Assembly: GCF_041296385.1 (NCBI RefSeq)
Contig: NW_027184061.1
Coordinates: forward strand, 620,001 to 684,000
Length of the DNA: 64,000 nucleotides
Source of the DNA: Aphelocoma coerulescens
Taxonomy: Eukaryota > Chordata > Aves > Passeriformes > Corvidae
Direction of reading: 5' to 3'
The notes below the pieces were generated by a model. It did no database searches, was not told the DNA's origin, and saw only the letters and a list, made by a program, of their open reading frames with translations. The position numbers and the translations under genes were made by a program. Within the stretch, counting starts at the first letter, position 1. Each line of letters opens with the position of its first letter. Of this stretch, positions 33,499 through 45,211 are shown in pieces.

Positions 33499-34525
33499 TG
33501 TCGTGGTTTGACGCAGCTGAGCATCAAGCACACAAAATCTGCTTTTTTTCATAAGGGGAAAATAAGAAAATATTGAGGAAAACTAGAGGGCTGCGAAGCA
33601 GAACAGGTTCAAACTTAAACAGTTGCTGTACAAAGAAAAAGTTTATTACCAACAGAATTAAAAGTAAAAAGAAATAACAAGAAATTCAAGCAAACCTCCC
33701 CTCTCTTCCAGCACTTCCCTCCTTTTACCCAACTCGCAGAAAAGAAGCAGAACATGGGATTTTAGTCAGTGTTGCAGTTCTTGAAGAGTCTCTTTGTTAT
33801 GCTTAAGGAAAAAAGGGTTTTCTTCTGCATCACGTGGTTCCCAAAGTGCCAGCAACAGCAGACCCGCCCGGAAAGAAACAATCTGCTGTGGTGTAAAACA
33901 TCTCTGCCCTGAAAAATCTCAGAGTTCCTTCACACTGCCAGACATGGGCCTTCACATGGGGTTATTAATCTTTTCAAGGATGAATTACTTTGGCCTGAAC
34001 ACAAAGGGGGTTTTTTTTATGGTGACAGGAAGTCTCTAAAAGCCTCTCAGTACTTCTATATAGCCTGGCACAGGCACTTTTCATAAATTTCATGGGCCAC
34101 GGGTGAACTTTCCATCCCTCCATGTACTCCAAATGGATCAAAGAGACAAACAGTTTGTGATATTACAGTTTCTTACCACGGCCTGCAGGAAGTTTTTTAA
34201 GCTGCGCGCGAGAATCGCGGCACCGCCCTCTTTTCTCCCGTCGCCATTTCCAGCTCCGTCCCACAGGACTCACTTTCTCTTCTCTCTGGCTCCGAAGCCG
34301 CCACGTTGAAGAGTGTTCTTGTTCGGGCTCTACGGTGGAGAAAGCCTGGCTCCCTTTGTGCTGCTGGCTGCGTGGTGTCCTCTTCAGTTCAGCGCGGAGT
34401 GTGCTGGCTGCAGACAGGAGGCTCCGCCGGCTCCCGCTGGCTCCGCCGGCCCCGCGTGGAGAGGAGAGGGACCCGCCGGTGCCAGGGAGCCGCGCCGGAT
34501 GGGTTTAGCTGTGTGGCACTCCATG
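33499..34525 (-). mobile_element. LTR-like block, copy 2 (approximate right end)
   Basis: Counterpart of 2,222-3,240, with the same TGTCGTGGTTTGACGC start and minus-strand AATAAA. Boundaries are uncertain. Confidence 0.4.
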
Positions 34526-34937
34526 GCTGGCTTTAGCTGCCTGCGGCTCTGGGACAGTTCCCCCCCAGCAGTGACACAGGGTCTGTGCTGCGGCGTTGGG
34601 AAAGGAGGGGGTGCAGGGGCCCTGACCCGGCGGGGCCCGGAGCCTCCAAGGCCCCCCCACCTTCCGGCAGGAGAGCTGGAACAAAAGGAATTCCCCCCTT
34701 TCCGTGTGTTTAAATAAGCAAACGGAGGACCCCCAGAAGACCCTCACAACCCCTGGGACTAAGCTGGCCTTTACTGGATGCCGGGAGACACCAAAACCGC
34801 TCTGTCCCTGCCCTCTGCTACTGCACAGGGACAGGAAATACAAGGAAAGGCCCAGGAGTCAAGAGAAGGACCGGGAGAGATCCCGCCCCGAGCACCAGCA
34901 CGGGCACAACAGAGCCAGCCTGGGCACAGGGAGGGAA

Positions 34938-34943
34938 TTTATT
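34938..34943 (-). terminator. ZNF D polyadenylation signal
   Basis: AATAAA on the minus strand in the family context. Confidence 0.75.
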
Positions 34944-35154
34944 CCCAACCAAATCCCAGCAGCACAAGGAGAAGGCAAAGAAATCTCTCCAACACCTTCC
35001 CCCCACCCAGCGCGGATCACCCGGAACGGGGGTCACCAGGGCTCTGCCCCACGGGGGTCACTGGGGATCATCCAACGCCGATCCTCCCACGGGGGATGGA
35101 GCTGGAGCAGCACACGAAGCTCTTCCCGCACTCAGGGCACTCGCAGGGCTTCCC

Positions 35155-35811
35155 TTAGCGGTGCCTCCGTTGGTGTTGGGTCAAGTTTGAGCTGCTGGAG
35201 AAGCTCTTCCCACACTGGGGACACTCGTAGGGCCTCTCCCCGGTGTGGATGTGCCAGTGGGTGATGAGGTTGGCGTTGCGTTTGAAGCCCTTCCTGCACT
35301 TGGGGCAGCGGAAGGGCCTCTCATCCGTGTGAATGCGCTGATGTACGAGGAGGTGGGAGCTGGTCTGAAACCTCTTCCCACACTCAGAACACTCGTAGGG
35401 CCTCTCCCCGGTGTGGATGCGCTGGTGTACCCTCAGGCTGGAGCTCCACCCGAAGCTCTTCCCACAATCCAAGCACTCATAGGGTCGTTCCCCAGTGTGG
35501 ATCACCTGGTGCTGGATCAGGTGGGAGATGCTGATGAAGCCCTTCCCACACTCCCCACACTCATAGGGCCTCTCCCCAGTGTGGATACTCAGGTGCCTGA
35601 TCAAGTAGGAGTTCCATCTGAAGCCCATCCCACATTCCAGGCACTTGTGGGGCTTCTCCCCACCCTGAGGCTTCTCCCCCAGCTCCAAGCTCCCCCTGGA
35701 TCTCCGGCCGCCTTCCTGGCACAGGGGGGCTCTTTCCTCCTTGGATCTCTCTGGGCTGCGTTTGCAGCCCCTCCTTGTGCGGCATCTCCGGGGCTTTTCC
35801 TCCTCCTCCAT
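35155..35811 (-). CDS. ZNF D: intact six-finger C2H2 zinc-finger protein
   Basis: 218 residues from [10 protein letters not shown] at 35,811, 27 bases after the exon start (AG acceptor at 35,839-35,840). The basic N-terminus and [13 protein letters not shown] linker are followed by six complete C2H2 fingers ending QRRHR. Finger 5 reads CPKCRKGF instead of CPDCGKGF. It belongs both to the direct duplication (paralogue ZNF A, broken) and the inverted duplication (paralogue ZNF C). Unlike ZNF C it keeps a 5' exon ending at 36,142 and an upstream X/Y-box region, so it is the better candidate for expression. No effector domain is visible; its likely role is nuclear DNA binding. Confidence 0.9.
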   Translation of the reverse strand: MEEEEKPRRCRTRRGCKRSPERSKEERAPLCQEGGRRSRGSLELGEKPQGGEKPHKCLECGMGFRWNSYLIRHLSIHTGERPYECGECGKGFISISHLIQHQVIHTGERPYECLDCGKSFGWSSSLRVHQRIHTGERPYECSECGKRFQTSSHLLVHQRIHTDERPFRCPKCRKGFKRNANLITHWHIHTGERPYECPQCGKSFSSSSNLTQHQRRHR

Positions 35812-36141
35812 CCGGCCACGCCTTGGGAATGACAAATCCTGGACTGGGGAAAAAACAAGGGGTGACCGACATGGGCTGGGGGTTCCTCCTGCCCTTGTCC
35901 ATCACCGGGCATCTTGTGTCTGTAAAAATCTCAAAAACACAGAGACTCAGCCCAAAAGTCCCCCAGACATTAAGATGCAGACCAAAAACTCCCAAAACAT
36001 CAAGATTCAGACAAAAACTCCTCCAAAATATAAACATTTCAGCCCCCACAAAAATACCAAAGCACCAACATGGAGGCCAAGAAACCTCAGAATCACCAAG
36101 ATTCACCCACGGGAAAATAGTGGATCCCCCTCCCTGCTCAC

Positions 36142-36650
36142 CTGCTGGATGGGGAGGGCAACGCTCCTGGGGCCGGGGGGAGGCTGCAGATACAGCGAGT
36201 GCTGGAACCTTGCGGTGCCTCCTCTTCCTGCTCCTCCTCCTCCTCCTGTATCCCTACTCTTCGTCACACTCCTCTTCTTCACACTACTCCTTCTCCTGCA
36301 GAATCCCACCTGCTGCTCCCACGGCCATCGTTTCACCATTCTGGTCTCCAGCCCTGCTCCTCCAGCCTTTCTCCTGCTCCCCCCAGGCCCAGCACCCAGC
36401 CCTGGCTCGCTCTGCCCCCCAGAGCTCTCGGATCGCACAGCACGAGCAGCGATGCAGCTGCGGCAGCTCGGGCTGGGGCAGCGCTGGGCTCTCGGCCGCT
36501 CCTGCCCGCACTCGGCCCCCGCCGCAGCCACTTCTGCCAGCACAGCACGGCCCGGCCCGGCCTTGGCGCTCCCCCCCTCCCACCTCCCCAAATTCCCCTG
36601 GCGGGGGGCGCCAAGGCCGGGCCACACGTGGGCTCCAGCTGGGGAGCGCC
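36142..36650 (-). promoter_or_regulatory. ZNF D non-coding first exon and GC-rich 5' region
   Basis: A donor CAGCAG/GTGAGC at 36,142 on the minus strand ends a 5' exon. Upstream lies a pyrimidine-rich tract (36,205-36,300 on the plus strand), the counterpart of the GGAAGAGG tract before ZNF B, then a CpG-rich region. Confidence 0.5.
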
Positions 36651-36666
36651 GGGCGCTGCGGCTCTG

Positions 36667-36711
36667 CCTGGCAACTGCTGAGTCACCAGCGCCGCGCCTT
36701 CTGATTGGCTG
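36667..36711 (+). promoter_or_regulatory. X/Y-box module divergent from ZNF D
   Basis: CCTGGCAACTGCTGAGTCA, 15 bases, CTGATTGGCTG. It would drive rightward while ZNF D is transcribed leftward. No class IIB exon remains to the right, where the retroviral arm begins within about 200 bases. Confidence 0.8.
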
Positions 36712-36899
36712 AGCGCTGCCTGAGGGCCGCGCCTGCACCAAGGGGGGACACCCTGCTCCAGGGGGGATGTCCCGAAAACCGGGCACCCCCAGCGAACCAA
36801 CAACACCAACGCCTCCTTACAAACACATGCTCTGAATCTGCTCGGACACAGCCACACGCACTTGCACACAAGCAAGTGACAGCACAAACCAGCAGCTCC

Positions 36900-37540
36900 A
36901 CAAAATGGCACTGACTGACACACACTGCTGCTCAGCCAAGCTCCTGCTCAATTCCTCAACTTCCAGAACAACAACAAAGCCTGAAGAGAACCATGGACAT
37001 CGTTTCCTATACAAAAGGCAGTTTGCACATTCTCCCAGAGCTAATTAAGGACATGGACACCCAGCACGGGTAAAAAGGGAAGTCAAGAAGGGGTCTCAGC
37101 AACAGGGGACGGATGGTGTTGGTGTGCTGGGAAGGGATTGGTTGAAGGGAGTGTGCAGGAATATGGTTAAGGCAAACAGCAGCAGGAGGAATCTATGTGG
37201 TAAGAAAGGAAAAGGAAGATGGAAAAGAGCAGGAAGAGAAAAAAGTGAGGACTGGGATATTTTTCAGCAGCATCTTATCCTCAACATTTGCCAGCTGATC
37301 AAGATGTCTTCTATTCCTGCTTTCCAGGACAGGGAAACAAGGAGGTCAGGATTTCAGGGTGTTTCTCTGTGGTGGGGAGCAGCAGGACAGGGCAGCACGG
37401 GCTGGGGGCCTGTGGGGAGCTGCGGGGCCGGGCCGGGGCTGTGGGGCAGCCGGGGCTCAGCGCCGGGCACTGCCTGACCCCAACACCCCCCGGGCAGGGC
37501 CGGCAGTGGCCCCCGGCCCCCAGGAGGCTGCGGGATGTGG
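36900..37540 (+). mobile_element. 5' side of the right-arm element (leader and gag start, degraded)
   Basis: About 120 bases from 36,915 resemble 42,078-42,200 (CTGCTGCTCAGCCA..., CTTCCAGAACAACAACAAAG), suggesting LTR ends. Bases 37,080-37,400 show no readable protein; 37,405-37,540 is the GC-rich part shared with the left arm. Confidence 0.4.
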
Positions 37541-38110
37541 AAGGATCAGGATTTTCTTTTATCGATCTTGTTTGGGTCACTGGAGAAACGAATGATTTTG
37601 CAGAAAGCTCAGCAGCTGTCAGAGGATGAGCACCCACAGGCACTGAGGGGGCTGCAGGAGAGGCACAAGAAGCCCCTGCAGCACTTGGCCAGAAAGGCTC
37701 AGCAGGGCAATGCAAGAAGGGATGAGCAAAAGGCCAAGGTGAAGGCAAAGGCCACGGCAGAGTTTCTACAGCCCCCCAGGGATGAACCGCAGGGCCCAAG
37801 GGGGCCCCAGCACCCAGGGGACGGCGGCGGCCACAAGCACCTGGCACAGGCATTGCCCTCCTCGGCACGGCAGAGCCCACCCAAACAGCCCCTGGCAAGG
37901 AATCAGGGGTCCATCTGCAGGCCAGAAGGACACTGCAAGCACAGACAGCAGCACCCTCAGCACCAGCAAGTCCACCCCACATGGACATGGATTGTCAGGG
38001 CTGGCAGAGCTCCCAGCAGACCAGGGACCCACCGCACCAGAGCCCTTGAGAACATTCAGGGCGTGTCTGGATCGAGATGAGGCTGCTCCTGATGGACACA
38101 GGGGCCTCTC
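37541..38110 (+). pseudogene. Gag C-terminus and protease start, right-arm element
   Basis: The counterpart of 25,540-26,102 but uninterrupted. The frame 37,535-38,080 encodes the charged capsid end and Pro/Gln-rich part, and protease LLLMDTGAS follows in another frame with DTGA at 38,095-38,106. Confidence 0.75.
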
Positions 38111-39340
38111 GATCCACTCGGAGTCTGACACCTAAGGGGGGAAATTGCCAAGAAGTTCTTTCATTATTCAGGCAATAAGTGGGAAAGATGAGCAGGGGTG
38201 TTTTATTCAACCACTATTAGTACGTGTGGGGGATGGGTTTGAAATGCATCAATTTCTGTTTGTTCCTAATTGTGATTGTAATTTACTGGGAAGGCATTTG
38301 GTGGCTGAAGTGGGAATGCAAATTCATATTGTCAAAGGAGATACAGAGGCTAATGCTGCTGTACCTTTGTGTCAGATGTCTGCGAAGGCCTCTGCTGAAG
38401 CGAGCCCAGAAGTGTGGGCAGCCCCAGGGAAATAGGGAAAATTAGATATGGAGCCTCTCCAAATTCCTCTGAAGCATCCAGGACAAGTGGTGTCTAAAAG
38501 CAATACCCTGTTCCAAGGGAGGCAAGGAAGGGGTTACAGCCTCTTACTGAGTCCCTGCTAAAGGCAGCGCTTCTGGAGCCAGGCATCTCTCCCTACAACT
38601 CTCCTCTCCTGCCAGGCAAGAAACCCCATCATGGACACCAGAAGGAAAGCACAATTTTCAAGGCTTCAAAAGCAGATTAACTGAGCCTCCTGCCCTGGCC
38701 CTCCCAGACAGGGAAAAACCATTTGAATTGCATGTGGATGTTAATCAGGGCCATGCCAAAGGAACTCCTGGGCTCAAATGTTTCACCCAGTGGCCAGAGA
38801 GTGGCCTCATTGTCTGCAGAATTGTGCAGCCCCGGCTTTAATGGGAACGGAGGCCTGAAAACTGACAGCAGCAGAATCTCTGTTCAAGCCTGGCATCAAG
38901 GTAAAGCTTTGTTAACCAAAGGAGCCTCTAAATGGATGAGCAGCCGCTGGGTTCTTACAGAATGAAACTTGTTGGATGGAACAGGAGGATTCAGAGTTGA
39001 GGACAGGGCAAGGGTTGAACCCAGCCTCCTGTTTGAACGGCCCTGGACACGGGGCTGGCAAGAAACCCATGGCTGCAGCCAAGTGACAGAGCTCCAGAGC
39101 CGGCCTAGGAGAGATTGACCAGACATTCCCTGGCCTGAGGGAGAAAAGGTGTTTAGGGATGGGTCTGCAAGGGCAGCAGAAGGGAAAAGAGTGACAAGAC
39201 ACGCTGCTCTTAAGGAAAGGGAAGGAGACAAAGCGCAGCTCAGCGCCCGCATGCTCAGCTCAAAGGGCCGAGCTGGGGGTGCCTGGAAGAGCCTGGCACT
39301 GAAATGCCCTGAGCAGGAAGGCTTCAATATCTTCTGCTAA
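38111..39340 (+). pseudogene. Protease end, RT N-terminus and RNase H remnants, right-arm element
   Basis: Readable pieces in shifting frames are a protease end (NLLGRHLV), an RT N-terminal motif (LLEPGISPYNSP), a connection piece (KPFELHVDVNQGHAKG) and RNase H (FRDGSARAAEGKRVTR). The RT fingers/palm with YxDD are absent. No product is possible. Confidence 0.7.
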
Positions 39341-39344
39341 CAGC

Positions 39345-39738
39345 ATGGCAGCTCACAGCGGGGCAGAAGCATTTCCAACTGCTTCAGCAATCCCTGCACC
39401 AGTTCTTAAGGCATGTTTGGAACAAACAATTCCAAGATATGGGATTGTGGAAGCAATGGACACAGACAGGGGAACTCATTTTACAGGAAAGATCCTTCAG
39501 GGTGTTCTGGCTGCTTTAGGAACACAGTGGGACCTCCAAACGCCCTGGCACCCCCAGAGTTCGGGTCGGGTGGAAAGAATGAATGGGGAAATAAAGAGAC
39601 ACCTTCTGAAACTGCTGGGAGAAACCAAGATGCCACGGGTACGGCTGCTGCCATTGGCTTTGGCAGGAAGAAGAGCCAGACCCAGGGCAGATATTCAATT
39701 ATCTCCCTGGAATCCATGTTGGGAATTCCTCACCCTGG
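39345..39738 (+). pseudogene. Integrase core remnant, right-arm element
   Basis: 132 codons with AMDTDRGTHFTGK and SSGRVERMNGEIKRH, cut off at 39,738 by an LTR, so the C-terminal domain seen at 23,294-23,940 is lost. Confidence 0.8.
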
Positions 39739-39739
39739 T

Positions 39740-40428
39740 GTGATAAATGTGTGAATGATAAATGTTGTCTTTTGCATATATGATTCAAACATTTAGAAGT
39801 GATGATGGATTATGTAGAAATAGTGTTAAGGTAGGAACAAGATTAAGGTAAATTGTAACTTTGAAATAGTTGTAGTATGTTAAGAAATGTATTAATAAAC
39901 ACACGGTAATAAATGTCTTTTGAGCTGAGAAACTACAGAGCCAGGAACCAAGACATCTTAGAGAAACAAAGAAGATAAACCGCATGCATCCCAGGAAGAT
40001 TGTTACCTCATCAGAGCTCACACCGCCCAAGGGAACTGGCAGCTGCAAATGAGGCTGGAGACTGCGGAGGCACCGGAGAGAGGGGGCCTGTCTGCAGTTC
40101 TGAAGCGATCCAGAGGACTGAGGCGGTGTCCTGCTGGGGGAAGGGGCAGAAACGGGACAGGGGGAAAGGGGAGGGAAGTGTAAATTCCTTTCTGGGTTAA
40201 TGAATATGTAACAGTTCAGGAGAGTACTTAAGCCCACAGTAAAATGAATGGAGGGCGCCTCTGGCAACATTGCCAAGCGCCCCAGGCTGTGATTTGCCTT
40301 TGTTCTACTAATAAATGTTCAACATTATATTGCTAAAAATTTAGCTTCTGCATTCATTTTCTTCAGCCTTGATCCTCATACACTTAAAAGGTTGTTGGAG
40401 AGTTTTTGTCCTTCCCACAGTTTTGGTG
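39740..40428 (+). mobile_element. LTR beside integrase, right arm
   Basis: It starts TGTGATAAATGTGTGA, has AATAAA at about 40,309, and ends TTTTTGTCCTTCCCACA. The start coincides with the end of similarity between the two integrase copies. The next bases, GTTTTGGTGACAAGATTAC, are shared with the left arm. Confidence 0.65.
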
Positions 40429-40499
40429 ACAAGATTACATCATTAGAAGGCGTTTTCTTAATAATCCTACTTTGATATTGTCAGCTGGGTTTGGGCCAG

Positions 40500-41690
40500 G
40501 GATGTGAGAGTCAATTTTTAGTCTTAGGACAAGAAGTAGCAAAAATCTTTATTGCTTTGGGGCTTTTTGTGTACGTGTGTGCGTGGCTGTTAGTGATGGC
40601 AGAATTTTGGAATGGGTTTTTCAATATTCACCTGTAGGTTGCATTTTGCAAAACCGGAAGAGCTTTAAAACTGACCCTTTCCCTCATAAACAGTTTAAAA
40701 ATATGAAAAAAAAAAAGGGGGGGGGAAAAGCGCCGCTTTTGGGGAGGCCCATAGGTGAGTCACCTGATGGCTGCCCTGGAAGAGAAGCTTCCTTCCAGGC
40801 AGCCAGCAGAGGAGCTTTAGAAATGCAAATTATCTCTGCTGCGGGAAGTGTGCACAATGTCCCAGGCTCTCCTTGCCTGCCAGAGGAATTGGGCTGATTC
40901 CCTCTGCCCCTCACCCCAAGCTCTGCCTCCCTGCACAGACGGAATTTGCATCGCTAAAGGCAGAGCCCACACTGAGCATCTCTGACTCTGCTACAGAAAT
41001 CCCTGAAGCTCCAAAGGAAAACAGCAAACGGAGAATGTTGGGAGAACTTCACTCACAAAAGCGGGGGGGGAATCATCCCTCTCCCCACTCCAACATCTGC
41101 TGGCACTGTCTGTGTTATACAGGGTGGGTTTGACCACTGGGCTGCTTTTGCTGCCACAAGGTCAGCGAAATCGCTTGGGAATCCAAGGATGTGATGATTT
41201 AATCAGAGAAAAGAGGTCAATTGATGCATCCCTGGCATTTTTGGGAGCACCCAAAAATGGGGAAAAGATGAACGGCCACCACAACAAATCCTACAACACC
41301 ATGGAGCAGCCCCTGGGAACCCGAACAAATTCATACCAGGTGCCAGAGAACCCAGTGATCATTTCAATGCATCATTAGATTACAAGCTGTCCTCCAAACC
41401 ATAACCAAGCACACAGCTCCAGCTCCTGACCTTCTCACCCACCAATCCACTCCCATGAGCAACGCCACATTTCACCCTGGGATGGCATCAGATTCTCTTT
41501 CAGCAGAAGGACCAGGAGGTTGTGGAAAATTAAAGGACTCAAAGTGCTCTTGGCAAAGAGATGGCCAAGGATAAGTGGTGAAACAGAGAACAAATGAAAG
41601 AAGAAAGCAGCTCATGTACTGCTCCAAACATGGAAAGGACGGGAATGGGACACGTTTTCGTGGTTCCCTGGCAGACCATGGGTTAAACCA
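40500..41690 (+). other. Degraded retroviral-like interval, no protein assigned
   Basis: This is shared with 21,520-22,700 in inverse. Short readable stretches (SLKAEPTLSISDSATEIPEA; VIQGGFDHWAAFAATRSAKS in the left arm) are conserved between arms but match no domain I can name. A/G homopolymers lie at 40,707-40,735. Confidence 0.4.
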
Positions 41691-42011
41691 ATGCTGTTTC
41701 TCCTCTCAGGTGCTACAGCAACTCTCATCTTTTTACCATGCACCACACCTTGCTCAGTGCAGCTCATTCAGCAGGGGATCAAGGGCATGCAGGTGGCAGC
41801 CAGGCCTCCTGACCCAGAAACGGCTGCAAAAGGACACAGAATGAGGTCACTGAGAATAATCCCAAAACCAAAGAAAGCCCAGGAAGAACAGATTGAGGCA
41901 TTTTTAAAGTTTGAAAAGAGAAGTACTGAGAAAAGAAGAAGAGGTGGGATTAAAAGAGAAGAAATTGAACGTGTCTTTACAAACAGATGCTGTGAATCCC
42001 ACTGGAGATAG
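41691..42011 (+). pseudogene. Possible env transmembrane C-terminus, right-arm element
   Basis: Counterpart of 21,160-21,513, with the same hydrophobic anchor and PCSVQLIQQGIKGMQVAA segment and a basic tail. Confidence 0.4.
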
Positions 42012-42077
42012 GGCCAGGGACTTGGAGATAAGGAAGTAACGAGAGAAACCATAAATTTGAGAAGATGTTACTAATTG

Positions 42078-42770
42078 ACACGAACTGCTGCTCAGCCATG
42101 GTCCTGCGAAATTCCTGAACTTCCCCAAGAAGAACAAAGCCTTAACAGAGCCATGAATATCGGATGTTATACAAAGTGGGGGTGCACATTAAGGGGGACA
42201 TGCATTCCCCCGAGTTGCCATTCAGCTGGGAAGGGAAACAAAGCTCTCCGCTGCTCCCGGCCCGACTTGCCCAGCCCTGCGTGTTGGCTGCCTCCGGCTC
42301 CTTGGGAAGCCCTGCAGCCTCCCGACTCCCGCCTCTAATTCGGAGCATCAGTGCATGGCTTTGATTTCCCCGAAAAAGGGAAAACCGCCCGAAACCCCTT
42401 TGGCTGAGTGCACGAGGGGAGAGATTTGTGGCACAAAACTCCCAAAGTTGTTTATGCCCAGCTTGGGAAGAACAACCCAAGCCAAGCGGAGGTGGGACCC
42501 CCCAGCAGCGCCTCTCTGCCGCCCCAGCTGAAGCCCTCGCTGGCTGCTCCAGGCGGGATGGGCAGACTGGGAGCACTGGGAAGGGGCCCCGGCTCGGGCC
42601 GCAGCCCCCGGGGCAGCCCCACGGCAGCTCCAAGGCTCCGCCAGCCGGGATGGAACGTGGGAGGGGGAGCAGGGCAAGGGCCGGGGCTGTCGGTGCCCAG
42701 GGGACACAAGGGACAGCGGGGGCACTTCACAAACATTGCATGCAAAAGATAAAATCATAAGGAAGACAAA
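42078..42770 (+). mobile_element. Possible 3' LTR of the right-arm element
   Basis: It follows the env-like frame. It matches 20,395-21,090 in inverse and, at its start, 36,915-37,040. The arm similarity ends near 42,770. Confidence 0.4.
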
Positions 42771-42784
42771 AGCAAGACCAGCAG

Positions 42785-43395
42785 TGAGTCAAGATTATGA
42801 AGAGTTAAACTTTAGCTGGGAGTTAGAAGCAATTTGTACTGACTGAACCAAAAGACAAGTCAACGAAGAGTTAGAAATTTAGCCAAGAAGTATAGTGCTA
42901 TTCACCATTATGTACCTGTCTGTAACTTTGCTTATAGGAAATGAACTGTCATAAGGGCAAAAGAAGCGGATAGAATTATAGCCAGCACCTAGATTGCAGG
43001 ATCAAATACAGGCAGGAGGTATGGACCGTCTCCAGAAGGCTTCCCGAGGCTTGCCCACAATAGAAGGTAGAAAGTTCATGGTGACGAAGAGATCCCCGAC
43101 TTCATCTTTCAAGACCACTGACTCAAATCAAGACCACCGACCCAAATCAAGAAAAGAATTGCGCACGCGCAAAGGACTAATAACCGCATTTTAATAGGAA
43201 GTGGGGAATGGGAGGTGCTGGAGATATGTATAGGATTAATATCTAACACTTTGTGAAATAAATAGAGGGCAAATAACCGTGGAAGCGGCTGGCACGTCTC
43301 TAGGAGGTGACTCCCGTGCCGCCTGCCGGCGTAATAAACGCACCACTTTCTAACTTTAATTAGTTAGAGAGTTTCTGTCCGTGAATACCGGGTTT
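42785..43395 (+). mobile_element. LTR-like block next to the arm end
   Basis: A/T-rich sequence with AATAAA at about 43,331 and an end (TAGTTAGAGAGTTTCTGTCC) that resembles the LTR end at 40,405 (TTGTTGGAGAGTTTTTGTCC). It has no counterpart in the left arm. Boundaries are approximate. Confidence 0.45.
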
Positions 43396-44005
43396 TTTTA
43401 AATGATTCACTGGAAACGTCGAGCAGACGGAGATCTAGGAAGCAAAGGCAACACTGAGTCACTGCCAGCGTGCCCTCAGCCCCGCCAGAGCCTCAGCACC
43501 CCCACAGCCTCCCCAGTGGCTCCAAAGCCTTCTCAGCTTTTGCAGCCCTTCCATCAGCCGCTCCCTCTCGCGGCGCTCCGCGGCCTCCCCTGCGCAGGGA
43601 GCAGCGGCGCAGGAAGCGGAGCAGCCGCGCCTCTGGGGCTCGGCGCGGGGCAGCGCTCAGGCACAGAGCCCGCAGCGCAGAGACGCTCCCTGCACGGCGC
43701 CCGCTCAGCTCCGCGCCCAGAGCTTCGATGCCGGGCAGGCGGCTCGCTCGGGCTCCCGGGAGCCGGCACTGGGGCGCGGCCTGGCCCCCACAGCGCCGGG
43801 AGGGGCTGGGAGGACAGGGACGGGATTTGGGGGTCCTGGCGTTAACTGGGAGACCCTCACTGGGAACCCCCTTCCCGCTGTCCCACCTCCCCTCATCCGC
43901 CCTCTCCCACCCCTTTCCCACCGTCCCCCGAACCCCAGCTCCCCCCAGCTCGGTTTGGGGGTGACCCACCCCTTTCCCACCGTGTCCCGTCCCCGCCCCG
44001 CTCAC

Positions 44006-44030
44006 CCGAGAGCTCCTCGCCAGCAGCCGG
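44006..44030 (-). pseudogene. MHC class IIB signal-peptide exon relic facing ZNF E
   Basis: On the minus strand, CCCCCCGGCTGCTGGCGAGG and GAGCTCTCGG lead into a GTGAGCGGGG donor at 44,001-44,005, closely matching the end of exon 1 and intron 1 at 29,815-29,870. The upstream part of the exon is replaced by the purine/pyrimidine tract of the ZNF 5' region. Confidence 0.6.
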
Positions 44031-44099
44031 GGGGAAGGAGGAGGAGGAGGAGCGGGAGGAAGAGGAGGGGCAGAGGAGGAGCGGGAGCAGGAAGGGGAG

Positions 44100-44187
44100 C
44101 AGCGAGAGGAGGCGCCGCGTGCGTCCAGCGCTCTCTGGATCTGCAGCCCCTTCCCGCCGGGAGCATCGCTGCCCCCGCATCCCGCAG
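44100..44187 (+). promoter_or_regulatory. ZNF E non-coding first exon
   Basis: A GC-rich exon-like stretch ending CATCCCGCAG/GTGACC at 44,187, like the ZNF B exon end at 17,245. The interval 44,188-45,182 is a GC-rich intron without coding content. Confidence 0.55.
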
Positions 44188-45211
44188 GTGACCGGGAAGG
44201 GGGACCTCGCTCCGGATATCGTGGGCGGTCCTGGGAGGGTTTCTTTTGAAGGGGGGAGGGATATTTGGAGCTCAGCCGAAGTACTTTGGGGCTCCCTGAT
44301 TCTTTTCTTCGGGACGCGGCGGGTGGAACGAGGTTTGGATCTTGCAGGACTCCAAAGCTGCCCCGAAATGCCCTTTGGGTGGATACTGCGGGGTCCCCGG
44401 GAGGTGTTTTTTGGGGATGTCGCGGTGGCGGCTGCCGGCAGGGCCCCGGCGGTGGGTGGCGGGTGCGGGGTCCCGGGAGCCACGTGGCGATCGCCCGGTA
44501 CCGGCGCTGGGGGGGAGGGGAGGAGCCTTGAGAGGGGGGAGAGAGAAAAGCGGGGAGCCCCGGGAGTCCCGGGCCCTGAAATGGGGGCCTGGAGAGGGGG
44601 GACCCCGGCAGCCGGGAGTGGGGTGAGCTTGGAGAAGGGGCAGCCCCGAGAAGGGATGAGCCTGGAGAGGGGGAACCCCTGGGACCCCAAAGTGGGGAAC
44701 CCCTGGGACCCCAAAGTGGGGACCCCAGAGAGGGGGGACCCCCGGCACCCCGAAGCAGAGAGCCAGGGGAGGAGGGACCCCTGGGACCCCAAAACCCTCG
44801 GCATCCCTTAGTGCAGCCCCTGAGAGGGGGACCCGTGGGACCCTCAGCAGCCCAGAGAAGGGGGACTCCCAGAACCCCAAAATAGGCAGACCAAAGAGGA
44901 GGCACCCCTGGGATTCCCTGGAAGTCTGGAGCGGGCAGAGACCCTGCAGAGGAGGGACCTTCAATATATGCAAGGCCCGCAGCATCCAGGACAAGGGGGA
45001 CCCCCAGAACCCCATAGTGGAGAGACCAGAGTGGGGGAAGCTCAGTGAGGGATATTTTCCTCTGAGTCTTGATGTTTCAGAGTTTTTCATAGACACAAGA
45101 TATGTGGTGACTCCTAGAGATGGACTTGGGCAGGAGGAACCCCCAAGCCAATGCGCTCACCCCTTGTTTTTCCCTCCAAAACAGGACTTCTCATTCCCAA
45201 ACCTTGGCTGA

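Larger units (their letters stand above)
31271..36048. repeat. Segmental duplication, copy 2 (direct repeat of 1-4,770)
   Basis: This is colinear with 1-4,770. It carries the same order of class IIB relics, LTR-like block and ZNF. Here the ZNF is intact (ZNF D) while copy 1 is frameshifted (ZNF A). Its ZNF end is also part of the inverted duplication. Confidence 0.9.
34710..42770. repeat. Inverted duplication, right arm (partner 20,395-28,985)
   Basis: Order from centre outward: ZNF D, its 5' region, then gag, pol, LTR, env-like and GC-rich end of a class I element, mirrored by ZNF C and the left-arm element. Confidence 0.85.

Noticed and set aside
43493..44905. Minus-strand open frame of 470 codons
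   Set aside because: GC-rich sequence depleted of stops. It overlaps the ZNF E first exon and a class IIB relic, with Pro/Ser/Arg repeats and no domain.
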